Below, in pieces: positions 16,817-24,591 of a stretch of DNA of 64,000 nucleotides. This stretch comes from Mycolicibacterium sphagni. Its GTDB lineage: Bacteria; Actinomycetota; Actinomycetes; Mycobacteriales; Mycobacteriaceae. The stretch is taken from contig NZ_NOZR01000006.1 of assembly GCF_002250655.1 (NCBI RefSeq), forward strand, positions 124,001 to 188,000, in the 5' to 3' direction. Both the position numbers and the translations under genes were made by a program. Positions within the stretch are counted from its first letter, which is position 1. Every line of letters starts with the position of its first letter. The notes beneath the pieces are model-generated. The model ran no database searches. It worked only from the letters and a program-made list of their open reading frames with translations, and had not been told where the DNA came from.

Positions 16817-16830
16817 TAGAACGCGTTCTA
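16817..16830. promoter_or_regulatory. perfectly palindromic KstR-type operator
   Basis: TAGAACGCGTTCTA is a perfect 14-bp palindrome that fits TNNAACNNGTTNNA at all fixed positions. It lies 17 to 30 bases upstream of the epimerase ATG and 26 bases after the FGE stop, where a promoter for the epimerase/SDR pair is expected. Confidence 0.8.
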
Positions 16831-16846
16831 CACAGGAAGGGAGCTC

Positions 16847-17914
16847 ATGTCCGACGCTGTGCTGGTAACCGGCGCGTTCGGGTTGGTCGGGAGTGCCACG
16901 GTCAAACAGCTGGCATCCACCGGCCGCCACGTGGTCGCCACCGATCTCGATACCGACGCGACTCGCAAGGCTGCCGCCGATCTGCCCCCGGGTGTGGGGG
17001 TGCGCTGGGCGGATCTCACCGACCCGGCCGCGGTCGAGGAGCTGCTGGGTGAGGTCTCCCCCGCCGCCGTCATCCACCTGGCTGCGGTGATCCCGCCGCT
17101 GTGCTACGCCAAACCGGCGCTCGCCTACAAGGTGAATGTGGGCGCGACCGAGAATCTGGTGAAAGCTGCTGAGGCGCATGCCAACCCGCCGCGGCTGGTG
17201 CAGGCGTCGAGCATCGCCGTGTACGGACCGCGCAACCCGTACCGGATCACCGATGTACTCACCGCGGAGACTCCGGTGAATCCATTCGACAACTACGGCA
17301 AGCACAAGGTCGAGGCCGAAGGCATCGTTCGGGCGTCCAGCCTGGGCTGGGTGATCCTGCGACTGGGCGGAGTGTTGACCACCGAACCCAACCTCGGCAT
17401 GGACCCCAACCTGATCTTCTTCGAAGGCGTGCTGCCCACCGACGGCCGGCTGCAGACCGTCGACGTCCGCGATGTCGCGTTCGCGTTCGCCGCGGCCACC
17501 ACCGCCGATGTACTGGGTCGGACGCTGCTGATCGGCGGCGATGACAGCCACCGGCTGCGCCAGGGCGATATCGGGCAGTCCACCTCCGCGGCGATGGGCC
17601 TGGTCGGGGCGCTGCCGCCGGGACGCAAGGGCGACCCGAGCGATGACGGCGGCTGGTTCGCCACCGACTGGATGGACTCGGCGACCGCCCAGGAAGTGCT
17701 CAAACATCAGCACTACTCGTGGCCGGACATGCTCACCGAGACCGCGAACAAGGTCGGCTGGAAGCGCTACGTGTTCCGGGTGATCGCGCCGGTGGCCCGC
17801 GAGTACCTCAAGCGGCAGTCGCCGTACTACGGCAAGCCGCCCGGGTACGGCAATCCCTGGGAAGCGGTTCGGAACAAATGGGGTGCCCCAGAGAACGACG
17901 GGAAGGTGTCATGA
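16847..17914 (+). CDS. NAD-dependent epimerase/dehydratase (extended SDR), possibly steroid-related
   Basis: 355 residues. The Rossmann motif is GAFGLVGSATVK near residue 7, the catalytic pair is in DNYGKHK (Y-x-x-x-K), and the Ser in LVQASSIAVYGPR. An N-terminal SDRe core is followed by about 130 residues ending in a basic tail (YLKRQSPYYGKPPGYGNPWE). A KstR-type operator, 17 bases upstream, and a clear AGGAAGGGAG ribosome site support its own promoter. Its stop overlaps the next gene's start by four bases, so the two dehydrogenases are an operon. The substrate is not identified, and the sterol link rests on the operator only. Confidence 0.85.
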   Translation: MSDAVLVTGAFGLVGSATVKQLASTGRHVVATDLDTDATRKAAADLPPGVGVRWADLTDPAAVEELLGEVSPAAVIHLAAVIPPLCYAKPALAYKVNVGATENLVKAAEAHANPPRLVQASSIAVYGPRNPYRITDVLTAETPVNPFDNYGKHKVEAEGIVRASSLGWVILRLGGVLTTEPNLGMDPNLIFFEGVLPTDGRLQTVDVRDVAFAFAAATTADVLGRTLLIGGDDSHRLRQGDIGQSTSAAMGLVGALPPGRKGDPSDDGGWFATDWMDSATAQEVLKHQHYSWPDMLTETANKVGWKRYVFRVIAPVAREYLKRQSPYYGKPPGYGNPWEAVRNKWGAPENDGKVS

Positions 17915-18684
17915 CCGCACAGGTGGCTGTGATCATCGGGGGCGCCTCCGGTATCGGCTGGGCGACAGCGCAGACGCTGGCGGCCCAGGGCGCACGGGTG
18001 ACGATCGCCGACCGCAACACCGAGCTGGCCAAGGAACGCGCGGCGGCGCTGGGCGAGCCGCACACCTGGGCGGCGGTGGAGGTCACCGACGAGGCAACGG
18101 TGGCAACGCTTTTCGACGACGTGGTAGCTCGCGAAGGTGCGCTGCACACGGTCGTGAACTGCGCCGGGTTCAGCGGATTCGGGATCATCACCGAATTGGA
18201 CACCGAGCAGTTCCGCTCAGTGGTCGACGTGTGCCTCAATGGCGCATTCATCGTGATCAAGCATGCCGGTCGCCGCCTCGGCGAGGGCGGCACGCTGGTG
18301 TCGCTGACATCGCTCAATGCGCGCCAGCCCGCGATCGGGATGAGCGCCTACTGCGCGGCCAAGGCCGGGTTGTCGATGCTGACGCAGGTGGCGGCACTGG
18401 AGTTGGGGCCGCGCGGAATCCGGGTCAACGCTGTCGCGCCGGGCTTCGTGCACACACCGCTGACCGAGGGTGCCGCGGTGGTTCCCGGTGTCGTCGACGA
18501 GTACGTCGAGAACACTGCGCTGGGGCGGGCGGGGACTCCGCAGGACATCGCCGACGCGGTGGCGTTCTTGGTGTCGCCGCAGTCGTCGTGGCTGACCGGG
18601 GAGATTCTCGACCTCAATGGCGGGGCGCACCTGAAGCGCTACCCCAACATTCAGGAGCACCTGACGCGGCTGATGAATCCGTAG
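17911..18684 (+). CDS. short-chain dehydrogenase/reductase (classical SDR)
   Basis: 257 residues. The cofactor motif GGASGIGWATAQTL is at the N-terminus, the catalytic SLTSLNARQP...MSAYCAAKAG gives the Ser-Tyr-Lys triad, and NCAGFSGFG is the usual N-A-G motif. The C-terminus (DIADAVAFLVSPQSSWLTGE) is standard for the family. NAD is likely preferred, because an acidic residue (ADRNTE) follows the second beta strand. It overlaps the upstream epimerase by ATGA and lies 4 bases before the AI-2E-family gene. Possible substrates include steroid alcohols, given the upstream operator. Confidence 0.92.
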   Translation: MTAQVAVIIGGASGIGWATAQTLAAQGARVTIADRNTELAKERAAALGEPHTWAAVEVTDEATVATLFDDVVAREGALHTVVNCAGFSGFGIITELDTEQFRSVVDVCLNGAFIVIKHAGRRLGEGGTLVSLTSLNARQPAIGMSAYCAAKAGLSMLTQVAALELGPRGIRVNAVAPGFVHTPLTEGAAVVPGVVDEYVENTALGRAGTPQDIADAVAFLVSPQSSWLTGEILDLNGGAHLKRYPNIQEHLTRLMNP

Positions 18685-18688
18685 TTCG

Positions 18689-19858
18689 GTGAAGACCGAA
18701 TTCACCCTGACCCAGAAGCGCGCGCTGGCGATCATCACGCTGCTCGCCCTGGTACTGGGTGCCTATTTCCTTCGGCACTACTTCATCTTGGTGGTGATCG
18801 CGGCGATCGTCGCCTACCTGTTCACCCCGCTGTACAACCGGTGCCGGCGCCGGTTCGGGTCCGGGCTGTCGGCAGCGTGCACTGTGCTGGCTGCGCTGGC
18901 CACCGTCATCATCCCTGTCGGCGCGCTGTTGACGCTTGCGGTGCTTCAGATTTCGCACATGGTGGTGCACGTGGCGGACTGGGTGGAGACCGCGGACATG
19001 TCCACGGTGGGCAACCATGCGCTGGCGTACGTCAACCAGGCGCTGGCCAAATTGCCGTTCGGGCACTTCTCGGTCACCACAGATTCACTGCGCGACACGA
19101 TGATCAGCGTCTCGCAGAATCTCGGCCGCTGGCTGTTGCATGCGCTGCAAGGCGCCGCCGGCGGGGTGATCGGCGTGATCACGTCGGCGATCATCTTCCT
19201 CTATGTGCTGATCTCACTGCTGACCAACCAGGAGCAGCTGCTGCTCTTGATCCGCCGGCTCAACCCGCTGGGCGAGGAGGTCACCGACCTCTATCTGGCC
19301 AAGATGGGCGCGATGGTGAAGGGAACTGTCAAGGGCCAGTTCATCATCGCACTGGTTCAGGGTGTGTTGGGCGCGGCGTCGATCTACATCGGCGGCTTCC
19401 ACCAAGGGTTCTTCATCTTCGCGATCTTCCTGACCGCGCTGTCGGTCATCCCGTTGGGCAGCGGCATCGTCACCATCCCGTTCGGCATCGGGATGATGTT
19501 CTTCGGCAACATCGGTGGCGGTCTGTTCGTCGTGCTGTTCCACGTCATCGGCGTGACGAACGTCGACAACTTCCTGCGGCCGATACTGGTGCCGCGCGAG
19601 GCCCGGCTGGATCCGGCACTGATGCTGCTGGCGGTGTTCTCCGGCATCGCGATGTTCGGCTTCTGGGGCATCGTGCTGGGTCCGGTGCTGATGATCATCA
19701 TCGTCACGACGATCTCGGTGTATCTGGCCGTGTACAAGGGCGTGGAGATGACATCGCACGAACCGCCCGAGAGGCGCCGCCGGCTATTCCGGCGGCGCGT
19801 CGAGGAGGAAGCTGAAGCCACGACGGCCGCCGCGGACGGAGAGCCGGCCGAGAGCTAA
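18689..19858 (+). CDS. AI-2E-family (TqsA/PerM-like) membrane transporter (Rv1101c-like)
   Basis: 389 residues, with eight or so hydrophobic spans beginning at ALAIITLLALVLGAYFLRHY. Members of this family (AI2E_transport) export small molecules or sodium. The second half has the family's GVTNVDNFLRPILVPREARL and AVFSGIAMFGFWGIVLGPVL stretches. The C-terminus is a basic/acidic tail (PERRRRLFRRRVEEEAEATT). GTG start at 18689 is 4 bases after the SDR stop, so it may be read through from the KstR-controlled pair. The gene itself belongs to the conserved backbone. Confidence 0.88.
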   Translation: MKTEFTLTQKRALAIITLLALVLGAYFLRHYFILVVIAAIVAYLFTPLYNRCRRRFGSGLSAACTVLAALATVIIPVGALLTLAVLQISHMVVHVADWVETADMSTVGNHALAYVNQALAKLPFGHFSVTTDSLRDTMISVSQNLGRWLLHALQGAAGGVIGVITSAIIFLYVLISLLTNQEQLLLLIRRLNPLGEEVTDLYLAKMGAMVKGTVKGQFIIALVQGVLGAASIYIGGFHQGFFIFAIFLTALSVIPLGSGIVTIPFGIGMMFFGNIGGGLFVVLFHVIGVTNVDNFLRPILVPREARLDPALMLLAVFSGIAMFGFWGIVLGPVLMIIIVTTISVYLAVYKGVEMTSHEPPERRRRLFRRRVEEEAEATTAAADGEPAES

Positions 19859-19865
19859 CGCCCGG

Positions 19866-20684
19866 CTACGGGCTTACCTCGTCGGTCCACACCTTGAAGC
19901 TCGCCAGCGTGGCGGGACCAAAAGAGTTGCTGAGCGCCACATCCGCGGCGTCGCGCCCGCGCGCGATCAACACCCTTCCAACGCGCGGCGTATTGTGGCG
20001 TGCGTCAAAGGTATGCCACTGTCCGTCGAGAAAAACCTCGAACCAGGCAGAGAAATCCATTGGTTCGTCCACCGGTGGCACCCCGATATCACCAAGGTAC
20101 CCCGTGCAGTAGCGCGCCGGAATGTTCATGCAGCGACAGAGAGCAACGGCGAGATGGGTGAAATCCCGACAGACGCCGACCCGGTCGTTGAACGCTTCCA
20201 GCGCCGTACGGGTATTGCGCGCATCAGCGTAGTCGAACGTGATGTGCCGATGAACAAACGTACAGATTGCTTGAACGCGCTCCCATCCAGTCGGCGTCTG
20301 TCCGAAGAGATTCCAGGCCGCCTCGGAGAGGCGATCGGTCTCGCAATATCGGCTGCCAAGCAGAAAGACCAAAGTCTCCTCGGGTAATTCGGATACCGGA
20401 ATCTGTTGAGCGCGAAGAACAATGGGATCGGGAATCCCAGTGTCGTTGACCAGGGCGTCGGCCGAGATGTGTGTACGCCCCTTGGGAGCAACAATCCGCG
20501 TGCACCAGTTGCCGAAGCCATCGCGATAACCTGCCATCGGCACGGGTGGGTGCACCACGAGGGGATCGCGGCCGACTAAATCGGACACGCGCGTGAAGTG
20601 GACGTTGAGGTTGAAGATGATTGGCGTTGGTTGTGGACAGTCATAGATCATTTCGAAGCCGACGCGTATGCGCACCGTTGTCAC
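19866..20684 (-). CDS. transglutaminase-like domain protein
   Basis: 272 residues: an N-terminal beta-sandwich-like half (RVGFEMIYDCPQPTPIIFNL), then a papain-like core. The putative catalytic Cys is in GVCRDFTHLAVALCRCMNIP, and Asp in WHTFDARHN. The usual His of an H-A-W motif is replaced: here the segment reads DFSAWFEVFLDGQ. Members of this family are recurrent partners of Anbu-type peptidases. The GTG start overlaps the preceding stop by 4 bases (GTGA). It is the last gene of the minus-strand run and is convergent with the AI-2E gene, 7 bases apart. It probably acts on peptide bonds or amide linkages. Confidence 0.85.
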   Translation of the reverse strand: MTTVRIRVGFEMIYDCPQPTPIIFNLNVHFTRVSDLVGRDPLVVHPPVPMAGYRDGFGNWCTRIVAPKGRTHISADALVNDTGIPDPIVLRAQQIPVSELPEETLVFLLGSRYCETDRLSEAAWNLFGQTPTGWERVQAICTFVHRHITFDYADARNTRTALEAFNDRVGVCRDFTHLAVALCRCMNIPARYCTGYLGDIGVPPVDEPMDFSAWFEVFLDGQWHTFDARHNTPRVGRVLIARGRDAADVALSNSFGPATLASFKVWTDEVSP

Positions 20685-21385
20685 CTTAACCCTTCACACG
20701 CCGCGTTCAGCGAATCGACGAGTACGTGCCGTAACGCCGTCCAACATCGGCCCGCGGCTCGGACGATGTCCTGATTTACTTCCAATTCGATTCCGACGTA
20801 GTCGCTTTGCGTGAACTGCCGCCGCAAATGTGTGGTCAACCCATCGCCCTTTCCGGCATAGGGATAATTGCGGCGCACCCGAAGCTCGGGAGCCAATGTC
20901 GCGAGAGATTGCTTCCAGCGGGCACTGAGCGCTTTCTCCCCCGGCCGACTGGGGTCGTAGAGCAGACCCACGTCGGCGTCGCGGACACTGCCATCAAGCT
21001 CTGCGGTGAAGCTGTGCGACGAAACATGGATCACGCGGTCGCCCCGCATCACGGCCTGCGTGACGAGACGCTCGACGTGCAAGCGATAGGGCCGGTAATA
21101 GATTTCGACGATCTGCGCCCGAGTCTGGTCCGACGCGTCGCGGGTCACTGCCGAGAACAGCTGCTGGTGACCGACCGACCGATTGAGATCGACAAGAAGG
21201 CGACTCACCGTGGAAGCCACCAGTGGCGCCCCGCAGCTGCGGGCAAGTGCCCTGGCCATAACCAGCGCACCGGGGTCGTATCCTCGGTGGGAATCCAGCA
21301 GCGCCTGTTGTCCCCGGAAGAGACTTCGATAGCGTGCGGGTATCCGGTTGCCGCCATGCTCACACGTGATGATGAAGGTGTCCAT
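20681..21385 (-). CDS. N-formylglutamate amidohydrolase-like protein
   Basis: 234 residues. The N-terminus FIITCEHGGNRIPARYRSLF, then SHRGYDPGALVMARALARSC, LVDLNRS, VIHVSSHSFT and NYPYAGKGDGLTTHLRR match the FGase fold, a carboxypeptidase-like zinc hydrolase, with the E-H-G-G and D-L-N-R-S motifs intact. In histidine catabolism such enzymes deformylate N-formylglutamate, but no hut genes are here. Its place between an Anbu subunit and a transglutaminase suggests another amide substrate. The start at 21385 excludes the first 19 residues of the longer frame. It overlaps the transglutaminase by 4 bases. Confidence 0.85.
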   Translation of the reverse strand: MDTFIITCEHGGNRIPARYRSLFRGQQALLDSHRGYDPGALVMARALARSCGAPLVASTVSRLLVDLNRSVGHQQLFSAVTRDASDQTRAQIVEIYYRPYRLHVERLVTQAVMRGDRVIHVSSHSFTAELDGSVRDADVGLLYDPSRPGEKALSARWKQSLATLAPELRVRRNYPYAGKGDGLTTHLRRQFTQSDYVGIELEVNQDIVRAAGRCWTALRHVLVDSLNAACEGLR

Positions 21386-21398
21386 CGTGACAGCGACC

Positions 21399-22127
21399 TC
21401 ACCAACGCAGTTCGGGGAGGTGGCGAAAGACTTTCCGCACACCGTCGCCCCATTCGTCGCTCAGTGACGTGAAGTATGGGTCGCCCTCGTCGAATCGGCG
21501 CCGCCACCGCACTTCGAGGCTGTCTCGTTCGTAGCAGATCAAGTCGATCGGCATACCCACCGAGAGATTGCTTCGCATCGTCGAATCGAAAGACACCAGA
21601 ACACATTTCGTGGCATCCGCAAGTGGAGTCTCTTGAGTGAGGACACGGTCGAGGATCGGCTTTCCATACTTGGTTTCACCGGTCTGAAAGAAGGGTGTAT
21701 CGATTCCTGCTTCGATGAAGTTGCCCTCGGCGTATATCCGGAACAAACGCATGGGCTCGCCGCGGACCTGTCCGCCGACGATGAAGGACGCATCGAACCG
21801 AATGCTGTTCTGTTGTAGGTGGCTGGCATCGCGCTTCTCGATATCGCGCATCGCGTCAGCAACCAGGCGCACGGCGTCGAACATGGTCCGAGCGCCGAAG
21901 AGATTGGTGACCGCATCGCCTTCGGCGCACCGTTGCCTCAACACACTGACGACAGCTTGGGTTCCGGCCAGATTTCCCGAACTCAGCAGGATCAGCACGC
22001 GGTCTCCGCGGCGCTCGAAAACCGTCATCTTGCAGAACTTGGCGAAGTTGTCTACACCCGCGTTTGTGCGAGAGTCCGAGGCCAGAATCAAGCCCTCGTT
22101 CGACATCGCGCCAACACAATAGGTCAC
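21399..22127 (-). CDS. Anbu-type proteasome-like Ntn hydrolase
   Basis: 242 residues starting at a GTG that gives M-T-Y-C-V-G. After Met removal, Thr becomes the N-terminal nucleophile, as in proteasome beta and Anbu subunits. The family landmarks are AMSNEGLILASDSRTNAGVD near the N-terminus and a Lys in NFAKFCKM (the K33 equivalent), then FDASFIVGGQV and GEPMRLFRIYAEGNFIEAG. AGAAGG precedes the GTG by 8 bases. Anbu forms a lock-washer or ring-like assembly in other bacteria, and its substrate is unknown. The start overlaps the desaturase stop by 4 bases (GTGA), which ties it to that gene. Confidence 0.9.
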   Translation of the reverse strand: MTYCVGAMSNEGLILASDSRTNAGVDNFAKFCKMTVFERRGDRVLILLSSGNLAGTQAVVSVLRQRCAEGDAVTNLFGARTMFDAVRLVADAMRDIEKRDASHLQQNSIRFDASFIVGGQVRGEPMRLFRIYAEGNFIEAGIDTPFFQTGETKYGKPILDRVLTQETPLADATKCVLVSFDSTMRSNLSVGMPIDLICYERDSLEVRWRRRFDEGDPYFTSLSDEWGDGVRKVFRHLPELRW

Positions 22128-23566
22128 TCGGTGTGCCTTCTGCGCAATCGGAAGGGCCCCAACACTATTCCGCTGTTTGGGAGGTGGCACGGGTTCGCTG
22201 GACGTGACAAAGCACCGGAGCCGGTTGGGTGGGCAGTCGCGTCGGCGGGTACCAACATCGCGATGGGCGCCCCCGGCCACTGACCTAAGTTGAGGGCGGG
22301 TGACCTATTGAGAGCCCGCCTTGTTGGCACTGATGAAGTACCACCTCGCACGGTCGCGATCGCGGTCTTCAACCCCCGCCCACGCCCGGCGACGGGGTCC
22401 AGCTCTTCGAAGCTCGGTTCCAGTACTCCGAACATCCGCTCGCTGCGGGTCTCGGGTGCGTCGTCGGCGGTGTCGCGCAGGTACTTGTCCGGCAACGACA
22501 GTTTCGCGATCGTGCGCCACGTCTTGGCGTACTGCACCAGGAACGGCCCGCTGGTGTACGGCAGGTCGTACTTGTCGCAGACCTGGCGCACCCGCACCGA
22601 GATCTCGGCCAGCCGATTACTCGGCAGATCGGGATAGAGGTGGTGCTCGATCTGGTAGGACAGATTGCCGGTCATGAAGTCCATGGCCCGACTGCCGTCG
22701 ATATTGGCGCTGCCCAGCATCTGGCGCAGATACCACTGACCCTTGCTTTCACCGACCATGTCGGTCTTGGTGAATTTCTCTGCGCCATCAGGGAAGTGGC
22801 CGCAGAAGATCACCGCGTTGGCCCACACATTGCGGATCACGTTGGCAATGGCGTTGGCAGTGGCCGTCGAGCGATAGGTGGCACCCGGAGACAGCGACGT
22901 GATCGCCGGATAAGCCACGTAATCCTTCAGCAGCTGCCGGCCGGCCTTCGCGCCGAACTCGCGGATTCGCGCCAGGGTCGCCGCTCGGTCCGACTGTCCC
23001 TTCAAGAATTTCTCCAACTCCAAAGGCTGCAGGCCGATTCCCCATTCGAACCCGAAGGCAAGGATTGAGCTGAAGAGCAGGTTGGCGAGGTTAAGGGGGA
23101 TCCAGCCTTGGTCACGGGTAACCCGCAGCACGCCGTAGCCGACGTCGTGGTCCATGCCCAAGATGTTGGTGTACTTGTGGTGCATGAAGTTGTGGGTGAA
23201 CCGCCAGTGTTTGGACGCCCCGCCCATATCCCACTCCCACGACGAGGAGTGAATCTCGGGATCGTTCATCCAGTCCCACTGGCCGTGCATGACGTTGTGG
23301 CCGATCTCCATGTTCTCGATGATCTTGGCCACCCCCAGCGTCACCGTGCCGGCCCACCAGGCCGATCGCTTCGAGCTGGCAGTCAGCATCAGCCGCCCGG
23401 CCACCTCGAGCCCGCGCTGGGCAGCGATAGTGCGGCGGATATAGCGCGCGTCCCGCGCACCCAGGGAATCTTCGATGTCCTGGCGGATCGAATCGAGCTC
23501 GACCGCAAGGCTGTCAATGTCCGCGTCGGTCAGATGCGCGAAAGTCGAGACATCTGAGATAGCCAT
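22124..23566 (-). CDS. membrane fatty-acid desaturase (DesA3-like) with extended C-terminus
   Basis: 480 residues. The three histidine boxes for the di-iron site are present: ENMEIGHNVMHGQWDW (HxxxH), FTHNFMHHKYTN (HxxHH) and YQIEHHLYPDLPSNRL (QxxHH). N- and C-terminal parts frame two hydrophobic regions. The enzyme should desaturate acyl-CoA or phospholipid-bound fatty acids with help from an oxidoreductase. The start at 23566 has AAGGAAAG seven bases upstream. The expected end is near AIATVRG, yet about 70 further residues (GGTSSVPTRRALNRSPALNL and on to PFRLRRRHTE) run to the Anbu start. That tail is odd and probably dispensable. Confidence 0.88.
   Translation of the reverse strand: MAISDVSTFAHLTDADIDSLAVELDSIRQDIEDSLGARDARYIRRTIAAQRGLEVAGRLMLTASSKRSAWWAGTVTLGVAKIIENMEIGHNVMHGQWDWMNDPEIHSSSWEWDMGGASKHWRFTHNFMHHKYTNILGMDHDVGYGVLRVTRDQGWIPLNLANLLFSSILAFGFEWGIGLQPLELEKFLKGQSDRAATLARIREFGAKAGRQLLKDYVAYPAITSLSPGATYRSTATANAIANVIRNVWANAVIFCGHFPDGAEKFTKTDMVGESKGQWYLRQMLGSANIDGSRAMDFMTGNLSYQIEHHLYPDLPSNRLAEISVRVRQVCDKYDLPYTSGPFLVQYAKTWRTIAKLSLPDKYLRDTADDAPETRSERMFGVLEPSFEELDPVAGRGRGLKTAIATVRGGTSSVPTRRALNRSPALNLGQWPGAPIAMLVPADATAHPTGSGALSRPANPCHLPNSGIVLGPFRLRRRHTE
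22291..22322 (-). other. GC-rich inverted repeat inside the desaturase tail
   Basis: GGCGGG ... CCCGCC, separated by about 14 bases, can pair into a hairpin on either strand. It has no T run on the minus strand. It sits where the normal desaturase gene would have ended, so it could be an old terminator now read through. Confidence 0.35.
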
Positions 23567-23710
23567 CGTTCTTTCCTTATTCGTGCTCTGTTTCAAGCAC
23601 TGCACCCGCGCGGCAACCTGCGGCTCAATACGACTGGTGCTCAAATCATTCCAGTTGATTCAATGCCGCTGCGAACCGCAGTTGAGGAGTGCCGCGCGTG
23701 GTGCGACGGG

Positions 23711-23890
23711 TTAGTAGTAGTGTCGGCGTCCGCCTACAGCGTGTCCCATCCGACCCACGAGCAGAAGGACCAGGCCAACGACAAGGAGGATGATCCCAAT
23801 CACGAAGACGATATGAGCAAAGGCGAAAGTCGGGGCGATGGAGGGCAGCAAGAGCCCAAGAACGGTGAGGATGATGCCGAGTACGATCAT
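23711..23890 (-). CDS. small hydrophobic membrane protein (DUF6131-like)
   Basis: 59 residues, mostly two membrane spans: MIVLGIILTVLGLLLPSIAP, then HIVFVIGIILLVVGLVLLLV, ending in the basic GGRRHYY. This compact pattern recurs as tiny membrane proteins in many mycobacteria, where it is labelled DUF6131. The function is unknown. Hydrophobic spans in one frame with a clean start and stop argue against chance. It is followed at some distance by the desaturase on the same strand, and the STAS gene lies upstream. Confidence 0.75.
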   Translation of the reverse strand: MIVLGIILTVLGLLLPSIAPTFAFAHIVFVIGIILLVVGLVLLLVGRMGHAVGGRRHYY

Positions 23891-24159
23891 GGCGATTACC
23901 TGATTTCTGTGAAGATGTCTGGGTGCGTCCGCACAAAGAGCAAGGGACGCATGCTATCTCGACTGAGATAATGAGAAAGTGATGTACGGCGCGAGCTAAT
24001 GCTCATCGAATCCCGCGGCGGACGGCCGGACTCGCTCCGAACTGGCTGAAAGACCCAGCACCTACTACTCTACACCTCGCACCAGACCGAGCAACTTTGC
24101 CAGATCGCGGGCGAATAGTTTTGGGCAACAGCGCATTCCATGACGTCCGGTACGCAGAT

Positions 24160-24591
24160 TCAGCCACTCCGTCGTGATACATAGGCCAGCGCCGCATCCA
24201 CAGTCGGCGCGACGGGCACAAACGAAGACGGATCGCCGATTTGGAGCATCCGCAACACGGCAGCGCCGGGGACGGTAGTCCAATCTCTACCGGTCTGCGC
24301 ACAGTGGGTTCCTACCCTCTGGAGCGCCTCCAAGCCCTCTGTCCCGAAGAACGTGAGACCACGCAGATCAACAACCACTGCGCGACAAGCCGCCGCGCGC
24401 CCCACCGTGTACTCCATCAGAGCGTTGGCATTGGAGGCGTCAATGTCACCGAGAGCGCTGATGACGGCTATCGAACCGTTGAACCGGTAACTGGTCAACG
24501 TCGCGCGGGACCCTTCCCCAGGTCGGGATGCGAAGCCCAGGTCCGCCAATACGACGGGGGGCGACGACTTGGTGGCGCAGGATATGGACAT
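24160..24591 (-). CDS. STAS-domain protein (anti-anti-sigma-factor-like)
   Basis: 143 residues. The core has the SpoIIAA/STAS pattern: SIAVISALGDIDASNANALM, with Ser in D-A-S-N as the candidate phosphorylation site, then AVVVDLRGLTFFGTEGLEAL and a WTTVPGAAVLRMLQIGD stretch. Such proteins bind an anti-sigma kinase and release a sigma factor when dephosphorylated. No kinase or sigma gene lies next to it here, so the partner must be elsewhere. The first 30 residues are variable and may be a linker. It stands alone between two noncoding stretches. Confidence 0.8.
   Translation of the reverse strand: MSISCATKSSPPVVLADLGFASRPGEGSRATLTSYRFNGSIAVISALGDIDASNANALMEYTVGRAAACRAVVVDLRGLTFFGTEGLEALQRVGTHCAQTGRDWTTVPGAAVLRMLQIGDPSSFVPVAPTVDAALAYVSRRSG

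Noticed and set aside
23567..23644. Upstream in-frame ATG (23644) extending the desaturase by 26 residues
   Set aside because: The added residues are not desaturase-like, and AAGGAAAG sits at the correct distance before 23566.
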